From Micractinium sp. NFX-FRZ (Eukaryota; Chlorophyta; Trebouxiophyceae; Chlorellales; Chlorellaceae), in contig JAPTJF010000119.1 in assembly GCA_029339195.1 (NCBI GenBank), forward strand, positions 62,001 to 126,000: a DNA stretch of 64,000 bases, written 5' to 3'. Position 1 is the stretch's first letter; every line of letters starts with the position of its first letter. The position numbers were made by a program, and so were the translations under genes. The notes below the pieces were generated by a model that searched no databases, was not told the origin of the DNA, and worked only from the letters and a program-made list of their open reading frames with translations. Shown in pieces: positions 51,245 to 61,318 of this stretch.

Positions 51245-52296
51245 GCTTCCCTGCGTCGGCTGTGTCGGAGAGGAGGGTTTTGTGTGCAGGCGGGCCTGGC
51301 ACTGCGGATTCCGCAGTTTGGTTTCGGCACAAGGTGATCAAAGCGGCGGAGCGCCGCAGAGGCGCTGTTCAGCAGCGCTTGGGCAACGGTGACGTGGCGG
51401 GCTGGAGGAAGTAGCGGGCGTGTTCGGTCATTCTCTCATGGTTATGCCTTCTGCACACATACTTTTAATTGCTGCAACAAGCCGACATGACATCACCAGT
51501 TAGACAGGTGCTCAGGGCCAGTGCAGAATTGGTAAATCTCTGGCAGGCTGCACATGCACGTCCAGCCGGAGCGCCACCTGGCTCACTCCTCCACACATCC
51601 AGGCCTCCCCCCCCCAGCAGCACTGCAGACACTGCCACCGCACCCACCCTGAGCCCGCACCCATACATGTGGCACGCTTAATGCTTCCATGCCAGCCCTT
51701 GCAGTCACTGCCCCAGCGGGGTGGTGCTGCCGCGCCGCGTCGGGCGCTTCGCAATACTTGCCGCACCCACTTCAGAGTGTCAATTATGTGTGTGCTTGAG
51801 GTGTGTATTCAAATGTCACACCTCTTGTTGCTGAGATGCCATCGTGGAGCTTCGGCGGCCCGGGTCACGCCTGTTATGGCAGCTTGCCGCATTGCCAGCA
51901 GCACACATGCCAGCTGCCTGCTCCGTTTAGCATCCCCCGTAATGCATTCTCTGGCTTACACTTGCCAGCATAACTCCAGGAGACGTAATCACCTACAAGC
52001 ACGCCCTATTTCCGTCCGTGCACACAGCAGAGCGAGCGCAGGCGGCAGCAGCGCTTCCGGCAGCCACCTGGCGACACACACAACAAACAGCATGCATTAC
52101 ACATGCTGGTTACACAAGGTGATGTGCATCACTAGAATGCAGTGCGCAGGCCCCTGTCAGGCAGCCAAGAAGTACCTGTGACTGTACCTGCTGCCCACTG
52201 CACCACGGCCATGGTGCACCTGATGGTGTGACGCCACGCTGGCATTCCACACATTGTCGCCGCCGCCGCCCCCGCCCTTCAGTGCCTCTTTTTTTG
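51245..52296. promoter_or_regulatory. Divergent upstream region of ferritin and the methyltransferase-like gene
   Basis: The longest head-to-head interval (1.05 kb). It is less GC-rich around 51400-52150. No motif was assigned and no gene is supported within it. Confidence 0.4.
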
Positions 52297-54657
52297 ATGG
52301 CAGGGGCTCCTCCTGCGCACATAAAATCCAGGTTCAGTACGTTACGTTTGCCGGAATCGCCGAGCCACCCAAGGCCACTCGAGTGCAAAATGGCTGCATC
52401 GGCACTCTTGCTCAGCCCTGAGCTCGAGCAGCCAAGAGCCTCGGCCTTCATTGCGGGCGACCTGGTGGACGTCAAGGCCCGGGGGCGCGCCACGGTGCTG
52501 GAGGGGGCGCCACCCGGCGGGGCGGCGGCAGCGGCGCAGGTGGCAGCGGCAGCGGCAGCCCAGCGTCGGCACCCCTTTGCAGGGCGGGTGCACGTGCGCT
52601 TCCACGAGGACGGCACAACCTACTGGGTCAACCCATCCAACTTGCGGCGCATGTGGCCGGCAAGTGATCCCACTACCGCCGCTCGCCCTGCTCTGCTGTC
52701 CTGCCAACCGCCTCCACCGCGCCTTCTCCTGCCCTGTATCGTTGCCTGCCTCCCAACCCTCGACCACCACGCCCTGCGCTCCCTGCCGCAGTCCAGTTCC
52801 CGTATAGTGGTTGCTTACCGCACAGAGCTGTACCGTGCAGCCATCACCCACAATGTGGAGTATCACCACCGCTGCCTGGAGGTGGGCAGCCACACCGGTG
52901 CGCCTGGCGTGCGGGGGTGTGGTTGTGTGTGTTGCGAGCGGTGCTGCTGCCCTGCGGCAACCCCGGCGGCAACCCCGGTATGCGCAGCATGAGGCGGGAA
53001 AACGCGAGCGCCGCTACTGCTGCTCACCCTACCCTTGGATCGGCATGCCACTGCCATAGGTGCACAACCCTGCACATGCACGGCATCAGTTGGCGGGCTG
53101 CTGAGGCACTCAGTTGGCAGCGTGCATCGCACGTGCGCAGAGCGTCCCGTACAGTGCCCCTTCCCACCCATGAACCGCCCCTGTGCTGCGTAGGCACCAC
53201 AACTGCGATGCTGCACAAGCGGTGCGGCGGGCGGGCGGTGGGCGTGGACAATGTTGCGCTCATGGTGCAAGGTGGGTGCAGAAAGGGTCGGTTGTGCATG
53301 GCCTGCGGTGGTCTTTGCTTTACATGTCCGAAACTCACGCCTGTGGCATGCTTATGTCGTAACAACCACCTGCCTGACACAGCGTTTCTGGGGCTTGGCT
53401 GCCAACGGTTTACCACAACACACTGTCATGATGCAGGCGCCTGGGTGCACTTTCCCGGCATGCAGCTGCAGCCGGGCTCGGCCCCGTGGCTGCAAGCTGC
53501 ACAATCTGGTGCCAGCGTGAAGTTATATTGTCACATGCATGCAGGCGCGCGTGAGCGGTTCCCCAGCGTGCGCTTTGAGCTGGCAGACGGCGCTGACTTG
53601 GCAGCGCTGCAAGCGCTCAGCCAGAAGCACCCCAACAACGCTAGCCACGCTAGCGGCAGCGGCAGCAGCGGAGGCTCCATGCCCCAACCTGCCACTGGCA
53701 GCGACAGCGGCAGCAGGAGCCCTGGCCCTGCGGCCGCTGCTGGCGGCGGCAGCTGCAGCGCCGCGCCCTTGTACGACATTGTGTGTGTCGATCTGAGCGG
53801 CAAGGCGCCGCTGCGGGCGTTGGTGCCTCTGCTGGCCGCCTACCTGAGCGAGTGGCCGGCAGCACGGCTGATCGTGAAGAATGAAGCGCTGTTCTGCGCC
53901 GTAGAGGCCTGGCAGCAGCAACGGAGCGGCGGCGGCAGCGAACCAGGCGAGGACAAACAGCAGCAGCAGGGTGCAGCCGGTGCAGAAGGTGCGGCAGAGG
54001 GCGCGGCAGCGGTGCAGCAGCAGCAGCCACAACCAGTGGCAGAGCATGGCGGCGAGGCGTTGCTGTCCGACCTGCTAGCAGGCTGGCAGCTGGACGGCGG
54101 CAGTGGCGACACCAGCAGCAGCAGCAGCAGGAGCACCAGCATTAGCGGCAACTCGTCATCAGCGGATGTGCAACATGTGGACGGCGTGCGTGCCAGCTCG
54201 GTAGACCCCACCGCCGCCGCCCGCCAGCTGGCTGCCCGCCAGCTGGCAGCGGTGCTGCACGAGTGTGAGCTGTTCCGGTCCGAGGGCTTCCTCAGCCAGA
54301 CCGACAAACCTCTGAACAAAGCCAAGCCCAGGCAGTGCCGCTACTGTGGACAAGGCAGCATAGGCAAGTGCACGGGGAGGTGGGGAGCCAGTAAAGGGCG
54401 CTGCTGTCAGCCTGCAAAGGCTGCTTAAACACTGCCAGCCCACACCCACACAGCTGTGTGTTCTCGCAAATGCATCACGCACCACCACACCCTCTCACGC
54501 CATCTGGTTAACCGCGTATGCCCTCTGCATTGCAGGCAAGTGGAAGGAGCACAACCGGCAGTGCGCTGCCAAGCAGGTGGCAATGGCGGCCAAGCGGGGG
54601 GCCAAGGCAACGGCGGCAGCAGAAGCTGAGGGCGGGCGTCCTCCCTTTGTGCCCTGA
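52297..54657 (+). CDS. SAM-dependent methyltransferase-like protein with C-terminal C2HC zinc finger
   Basis: Five exons, 52297-52659, 52792-52897, 53194-53271, 53545-54363 and 54536-54657, sum to 495 codons plus stop. A second in-frame ATG at 52390 (AAAATGG context) would give 464 residues. The N-terminal part contains a VHVRFHEDGTTYWVNPSNLR module resembling a small SH3/Tudor-like fold. Then motif I of class I methyltransferases, LEVGSHTGTTTAML, with an acidic VGVDN after the next strand, and DIVCVDLSGKAPL as motif IV. Long Ser/Gly and Gln linkers interrupt the domain. The C-terminus has a C-x2-C-x12-H-x3-C finger (CRYCGQGSIGKWKEHNRQC). Substrate unknown. Introns 1 and 4 start with GC (52660 and 54364). 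Catalysis is inferred from the fold only. Confidence 0.72.
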
Positions 54658-55383
54658 CTCCCGCCTGCCGAGTTGCGACAAATGTACATCAAAAGCAACG
54701 TAACATCTATTGTCACAGATGCAATGTGAGGCAGGAAGGGGGAACGCTAGCTTTGATCACTGATCATCAGGTGGCGCTCTTCTCACCAATCAGCTCTCCC
54801 AGGCAGCACCAGCCCCACGCGTCATCTCAACGACAAATGTGTGGGGTGCGTCGCCCTCAGCCACCGGAGCTGTGTTTGAAGCCTGGTTGGCCACGACTGC
54901 CACCCTGCCTTCCAGGCCAGCAGTGTGCACCGCATTTCCCCAAATAATGCCCACCGCCGAAAGGTTGGCTGCGCACAGGCTGGGCCCATCGCGCCATGGC
55001 AGCGCCTGCTGCACACTGTGTGTAGCCACTCCGTGCTGGCATGCGCCACCTCTGTTTGACGCACTGCACAGCTGCTGATGAATGCATGTTGAAGGCGAGG
55101 AGGCACTTGCATGAAAGTTTGTTCGCCAGCCCTGCCACTGCGGTGGGTTTCGGGACACGGCGCAGGGTGCAGAGCAAGGCGGAGCTGGGCATGTGGCGCT
55201 GCTGCGTAACGGGGAGTACATGGGCAGCGGGGGGCAGCGGTTGAGCAGGAGAAGCACAGCTGGCGGGCAGGGGCAGGCAGCAGCCAGTGGGCACCCAGGC
55301 AGGCAGACCAGCTGGCTGTTTGGGGAGCAAGGCGTAGCAAGGAAGTGACCACAGGCGGTTGGGCGACAACAGGCAGGCTGCAG
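54658..55383. other. Interval between the methyltransferase-like gene and the coiled-coil gene
   Basis: 726 bp. The left half holds the possible minus-strand exon described separately. The rest shows no coding or RNA feature. Confidence 0.4.
54790..55006 (-). CDS. Possible terminal coding exon of unknown gene
   Basis: On the minus strand an acceptor-like tract ending gtgtgcag is followed by about 70 in-frame codons (ALPWRDGPSLCAANLSA, TAGLEGRVAVVANQASN, HTFVVEMTRGAGAAWES) and a stop. The residue mix looks like a folded protein rather than random GC-rich translation. It could be a last exon of the coiled-coil gene by alternative splicing (a phase-0 but weak donor exists near 55,420) or of an undetected gene. 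No family recognised. Confidence 0.3.
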
Positions 55384-56459
55384 TCAGCCGTGCAGGCTGC
55401 GCCGCTGACGCTTGAACGCACGGGCTGCCTCCACCGCCGCAGCAGCCTGCTGCACCGCTGTGCCGCATGGGTCTGCTTGGGCGGCTGCTTCAAGGTCGTC
55501 ATACGCAGCGTGCCAGGCGGCTGCGGCGCGCCGCCACTCTGCCGCCGCCACCCCTGCCTGCGCCGCTGGTTGGGCCGCCGCACGCTCTGCCGCCGCTTCA
55601 GCGGCTGCCTCGTGCCCCACAGCTGCCGATGCCCAGGCAGCAGCAGCCGCCGCAGATGCTTCAGCTGCGGCTGCCCGCGCATGGGCGGCCCCAGGCGCAG
55701 GCGCTTTTGACGCCTGCGGCCACGGGCCGCTGGGCGGCGGGAGCACTGGAGCAGCCTTGGCCGCAGTGTTGGCTGCTTTGCCCTGCCGCGTCAGCTCTTC
55801 CTCAAACTGATCCTCCAAGTCCCCCCTCTCACAGTTCGCTATTATCTCTGCTAGCCCAGGGTACTTTGCTATTGCGGCCCTCCTGACTTCTGCCTCCCTC
55901 TTGCGCTCAGCTTCCAGCCGCGCGTCCTCAATTGCCGCTCGGGCCTCCTTGATTGCATCTGCCACCCACCGCACCACTGGCAGCTGGTTCCACTCCCAGG
56001 TCCAGGGCAGCACTGGCTGCTGCGCATCGCGCAGGCCCTGCAGTTTTCAAGCGCACAAGGGAAGCAGGGGCATGCAGGGTGGGTTGCATGACCCACGCAA
56101 GAAGCGTGGGTCACATCATGTCAGCTGGCAGGGCAAGCAAAAGAACAAAAAACGCAGCCTGAGCGCCCGTGCCGCTGGTGGCGTGCGGCTCACTGTTGAG
56201 CGCAGAACACAGGGCAGCCCAGGACATGGCAGCTTTCTACATCCGCAGGGGATAACCCATCACTCACGGGTGGCTGCACGCTATGTGAATGCCGCCCGCC
56301 GCTGCTGTCGAGCTGCCGCTGCTGCTCGTTGCCGCCGTCGCCCGCCCTGCGGGGTGCTGCTGCTGCCACAGCCACCAGCCGCCGCGCGGGGCACCGTGCC
56401 GCTGCTCGTTGCCGCCAGCTGCAGCTGTAGACACGAGCAGCCGTGCGTGGGGGCAGCAT
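55384..56459 (-). CDS. Alanine-rich coiled-coil protein, unknown function
   Basis: Two exons in my model: 56268-56459 (64 codons from MLPPRTAARVYSC) and 55384-56037 (217 codons plus stop), joined at CACCC|gtgagt and ctgcag|GGC in phase 0. The second exon cannot start on its own, because an in-frame stop precedes it and no ATG follows early, so an upstream exon is required; exon 1 is the best candidate but unproven. The protein has WTWEWNQLPVVRWVADAI, then a charged helix (EARAAIEDARLEAERKREAE), an acidic linker (CERGDLEDQFEEELTRQ) and a long Ala-rich helical tail ending KRQRRSLHG. No known domain; no function assigned. Confidence 0.5.
56089..56113. repeat. Perfect inverted repeat in the intron of the coiled-coil gene
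   Basis: TGACCCACGC (56089-56098), loop AAGAA, GCGTGGGTCA (56104-56113): ten-base perfect arms with a five-base loop, located 50 bp from the acceptor. Confidence 0.9.
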
Positions 56460-57007
56460 GTCGCACGCGTTGATGGACCGCAGGCCTGTCGGAGGTGCCT
56501 AGTAGGCGCCTGACCCGCCCAGAGAACGGTCGTTGGTGAAGGAATCAACCAAAGGCACCCTGGCGAAGAAGGAAAAAGGAGAAGCGTCGGAAGAGCAGAA
56601 CTGCACAAATGCCGCTTGCGGCGCTGCGTGTGGCGTGCGGCGTGTGGCGTGCGGCACAGGGTGACTTTGTGACTCCTAGCGATCATCCGACAGCCTGGGA
56701 GTAACAGATGGCCCTCTGAGTGCAAGGAGCTTACAACAAGCGAGTAGGGTGAAACGGGGATGCAACCGACGCCGTCGGTTGTTAGCTACTGGCGAGGGCA
56801 GGCCTGCTGCCGCATAGACTCCACACTCACTTGCTGCCCGCTCGGACACACAAATCGTGTCTCCCTCGTGTCACAATCTTTTGAAACCGTAACAAATACA
56901 TGTGAAGCGAACAATGTGGCATAGACATGGATGATGAGGCACATGCAAAGGGGCACGGTTCTCGAAAAGGTGTGCTGTCTGCTGCAAGCGCCAAGCCTGC
57001 CACTGGT
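56460..57007. other. Intergenic region upstream of the coiled-coil gene and downstream of MCMDC2
   Basis: 548 bp without a gene. It contains a short perfect inverted repeat at 56763-56781 (CAACCGAC, three bases, GTCGGTTG) and a GCGTGTGGC direct repeat near 56625-56650. Confidence 0.5.
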
Positions 57008-60000
57008 TCACTCCTCTGCCATCCAGGCCTCCCCATCAGCAGCTCCAAAGCCGCCGCCAGCGCAGCCGCTGCCCGCTCCAGCGCCCAACGCCGCAGCCGT
57101 GTCCTCCGCCAGCCCCCGCAGGCACTCTCCCAAAGGGGTGCACCGCTGCAGCTCCTCACGCCAGCGTGGCCAGAAGGAGGGGGCAGCGCCAGCTGTCATC
57201 AGCTTCTCTTCAAGCAGTGCCACCGCCAGGGCAGCGTCCGGCAGCGCCTCCACCACCGTGCTGTGCCGCAGCCGGGCGCAGGCCGCTGCCACGCGAGCCA
57301 GGCTGGCCAGCGCCGCCTGCTGTGCGCCCTCGAAAGCCCGCAGGTGCAGGAAGTAGGCAGAGAGCAGGGCCGCAGCATCCGGCGACACGGCGGGCTGTGC
57401 TGCTGCACGTGAGCACTGCAGGTGGTGCTGCAGCGCACGCAGCGCTGCAGCGTCGCCGCTGCTGGGGCCTGGCGGGGTGGTGTGGGAAGGGGACGCTGGT
57501 GCAGAGCGGTGAGTGTCAGGCATTGCACCGGGCCCCACGCCTCCTAGCAAGCAGCATCCTCAGTTTGCGGTGCTCTGCCACCTGGCACCCCCTGCGCCGG
57601 TGCTGGCAGCCTGCCATCCCCTCTTAGCTGCCAAATCGCCCTCAGCCCTGCCATCATCGTGGTGCCCCAGCATCCACCCTGCTCCCCTCAGTCCCTCGGC
57701 GCCCTACCACTGACCTGCCCTGCCCATCAGTATGCTGGCCATCATCTCATCCACGTCATCCTCCGTCTCTGCGCCGGCCCACAGCAGGATGTCGTGCTGC
57801 ACGGCAGAGGTGAGGAAGGGGTGTGCGGGCGAGCGCACGGAACCACTTTTGAAGACAGCACGCACTGGATGCTCTGCGTCAGGCGCTTCTTTCACACCGG
57901 TGCGAGCAATTGGCAGCCAGCCTTGATGCTGCGCCCGGCTGCAAGTGGGTCATTCACTCTCACCTGGCTGAAGAAGGGGTGTGAGAACCGGTTGATGATG
58001 CGCTCGGTCAGGGACAGCCCACCGCCTGTGCGCTCGCCCGCCACACCGGCAGCGGGTGGTGGCCCGCAGCGGCCCGACTTGGAGAGGTCTGCAGGGGTGG
58101 AGGAAGGTGGGTGGCAAACGTTGGTAGGCATGATGCAGAAATCTTGTTGCGCTGGGCCCGATGTGGCTTCCACCGTGGCTGCAGCTCTTATTGTGCAGTT
58201 GCCTCCTGCTCTGCCTTGCCCACCCCTTCCCATCCCGCCCTTCCCTACCGCACCCTGCTCGTGCACCATTGTCCAGAGTGTGGCCCCAACCGGCATGCAC
58301 AGCTCGGGGCAGCCGGGGCGCAGGACCGCCTCACCCGCCGCCATGAACTGCAGTGCATGGGAGAGACAGAGGCCAGCTGAGCCCAACCTTGATAGCACAA
58401 ACGCTTGACAGCTGTGCACCAGCAGGGCGCACTCGGCTTAAGCCGGTGTGCCGCTGGCGCAGGCACCCACAGGGGCGGATAGATCAACTGGCATCTGAGG
58501 TTGGCCACCCCGGCCCCCGCCTGAGCCCGTCTGGGCCATCCACGGCCACCCTGCCCTGCACTACGTGCTTAAGCTTCGGCTCCCCCACGGCACCTTGCCT
58601 CAGAGCAACACCCATGCACCCTTCTTCCCAGAGCAGCACCCATGCACCCACCTGCCCCAGTGCAATCGAGCGCCTGATGTCCAGGGTGGAAGAGCTGAGC
58701 AGCAGCACCCCACCGCCTGCCTCTGCCAGCTGGCCGCCCACCTGCACGGGGGTGGCAGAACGAACACAAAATGGCGCGATCAACGAGGCTGCCATTGCCA
58801 GCTCTATTAACCCATCATGCTGCGCCGTCCAACTCGGCGCAGGCTGCTGCTCTCCCCAACGACTGCGCAACACTGCTGAGTCGCCCTCGTCTCTCCCACT
58901 GCACTGCCGGCACAGCAACAGCTCGAATGGCCGCCCACCAGCAGCGGCACCGCCACTCCCAGTGCTGGGTCCACGTATTTGGCGTCCAAAGCAGGCAGCA
59001 GGCGGCGGGGGTCGGCTGCCGAGGCCACCACGCTGCGCTGGTCGCACAGCGTGGCGGCAGCGGTGTGCAGGAAGCGTTGGATGTGGGGCTCCGGGGCTGC
59101 AGCTGCCAGCATCAGGTTGACCTGAAGGTGATACGAAGCGAGGCAGGAGCAACGGAGGGTCAACAGAGAGAAGGGCAGGCGACACAAGGTGCATCACAAT
59201 TGTGCAGGAACCAAAACTGCTGAGTTGCCGAGCTTGCTGTGGTCCAGCATGCAAGCTCGTCCGCACCAGACACAGCAGCTCTGCCGCCCGCACCTGGTTG
59301 CGGGTTGTCACCGCCCGCCGTCGCAGCACCGCCTGTGGCTCCGCATCTTCCTCTGCTGCAGCCGCCTCCAGCTGGGTGCTGCCTGTGCCCGCTGTTGCGG
59401 CACTCAGCAGCATCGAAATCTTGACGAGCGGGCTGGCAGCCACCGGTAGCGCCGCATCCAGCAGCCCTAGGAGGGCATCTAGGCCGCCGTCGCTGCTGCC
59501 GCTGCTGCTGGCCTTGGCTGCCGCTACAGCTGCCAGGTGGCCGCAGGCTGCAGCGCCCAGCTCCCTGGGGTGGTGGGTCAGCACAGCTGGCGCCAGCACC
59601 TCCACGTTGCATGCCTCCATCTGAGCAGGGTCAGGCGCGGTGCACAGTGAAGGAAGGGCAGGTTTATGCTTGAGCATGACAGACTTGCACATTGAATCCC
59701 GTGCTAGTCTCGGAGACTAGCAGCATACCTGTGCACCAGCGTGCCTCCAACTGCCCATCCCACTCACCAGCACGCTCAGTGTAACTGGCAGGTATGCCTG
59801 CGGCACCATCAGGCTCGCACGCACGCCGCAGTGCCGCCCGTTGCCTGTGGCTAGCACCTGTGGGGCGGTGCAAGCAAGGGTAGTATCAGGTGAGTGGGCG
59901 ACAGCAAGAAAGGCTTCCGTCTGATTGTGCTAGTCTGCGGCCAACTGCCAGCGCCTCTGCAGGCTGGCCTCACCTCTCTGGCCAGGCATGCAGCCATCCT

Positions 60001-61076
60001 CCACGTGATACACCTTGTATGCATACTGTCATATTATTTGCGGGCAGCGCTGCCAGCAGCAGGGGCAGCAGCAGCGGGAACAGCTGTCTGGCAAGCCAGC
60101 ACCCACCTGGTCCCCCACCCGCACACGTCCTGCCAAGTCATCTGCCAGGTGCACTGCCAGCAGGTTGCCGCCCAGCTGGGTGGAGGGGGAGCCAGGCAGG
60201 GGGGCATCGCTGGCAAGGAACACCACCTGGCCCTGCGATGGATGAAGGGTAGCGGGCCGGGAGGGCAGCGGGAGATGAGAAGGCACGTGGGTGCAGGGGC
60301 ACAGACGCGGGCTGCTGAAGCGGAGCGTCAGGCCGTGTGCATGCATCCATGCTTACCAAACATATATACCACGGCCTTTTGGTGGAGCACCCACAAACCA
60401 ATGAAGCAGCTGCTAACCGCGGCACCCAAAAAGCACTGCACCCTTCTGTGCCGCCCACTGCCTGCAGAAGCCGAGCCCTGGCTCACCGGCACCATCACGC
60501 GCGCCTGCTCCACCTCGGCCACGTCTCCCCCACAGCAGGGCGGCGGCGGCTCAAGGCTGTGCAGGGTGCGGATCTTTGAGCACACAGCGCATTGGAAGGA
60601 GCGGGAGGCGGGTTGCTGGAAGAGCGCGGTGGCGGCGACGCACACGCCGTGGCAGGCCAGCAGCGTGTCTGGCGCGCAGCGCAGGCACTCCAGCGCTGCT
60701 GGCACGCCCAGCTCCGCGGCTGCGGGCAGCTGGCGGGGGCGCAGCCACACGCGCTCCCCAGGGGCCAGCACTGCCTGGCGCACGCGCTCTGCAGCGGCAG
60801 TCAACAGGAGACGGGCTGCCTGGTCAGCGGGCTGTTTGGCTGGCTTTGCCTCTGCCACCAAGCACAATAGGCAGCCAGTCACCGACCTGGGCTCGCTAGC
60901 AGCGCGGCCAAAAGCTCGGGGTGCGCGCGGCTGCCCGCCAGCTCGAGCACCTCCACGTCCAGCAGCAGCAGTCCGCCCTCCCGAGGCTCCAACAGGCTGG
61001 GGGGCAGGCTCTGCAGCCATGCCTCCACCACTGCCTGCAGGCCAGCGCCTTGCTCGTGACCGCTACTCCCGTCCAT
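57008..61076 (-). CDS. MCMDC2: MCMDC2-like protein (degenerate MCM relative, meiotic recombination)
   Basis: Start MDGSSGHEQGAGLQAVVEAW at 61076. The N-terminal MCM domain follows (GLLLLDVEVLELAG, HPELLAALLASPG), then a zinc-ribbon-like CAVCSKIRTLHS, PPPPCCGG and an OB-fold part (QVVFLASDAPLPGS, NLLAVHLADDLAGRVRVGDQ). The ATPase part is recognisable but reduced: DAKYVDPALGVAVPLLVGG, AEAGGGVLLLSSS and a later SPAHPFLTSAVQH that resembles the CHPFLPTVQH block of human MCMDC2. No intact Walker A GxxGxGKS and no arginine-finger SRFD were seen. The C-terminus (LLSAYFLHLRAFEGAQQAAL, VVEALPDAALAVALLEEKL) matches the helical end. In animals MCMDC2 and fly REC/mei-217/mei-218 promote meiotic crossovers. 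About ten exons. Confidence 0.72.
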
Positions 61077-61318
61077 AATGGGTCGAGACAATGTAGGTGC
61101 GATTCGTGAAATTACAGGAGTCCGGATGCGTGAAGTAGATGTACAAGACAGAGGTTTGAGCACAGTGTTTGGGGCGCATGGAGGCGCTGATGTGGCGTTG
61201 GCGGGCACAGCGGCTGTCGCAGAACCAGCCTCACATTGTACATGCCCGTCCATGCTGTCAGTGCTTCTGTGTACATTTGCATGTTGCGCTGGCGCTACAA
61301 TGCAGCCGCCCGCGCAAG

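Noticed and set aside
54822..55682. 286-codon minus-strand frame overlapping the coiled-coil gene
   Set aside because: Arg/Pro/Ser-rich shadow frame of the Ala-rich exon.
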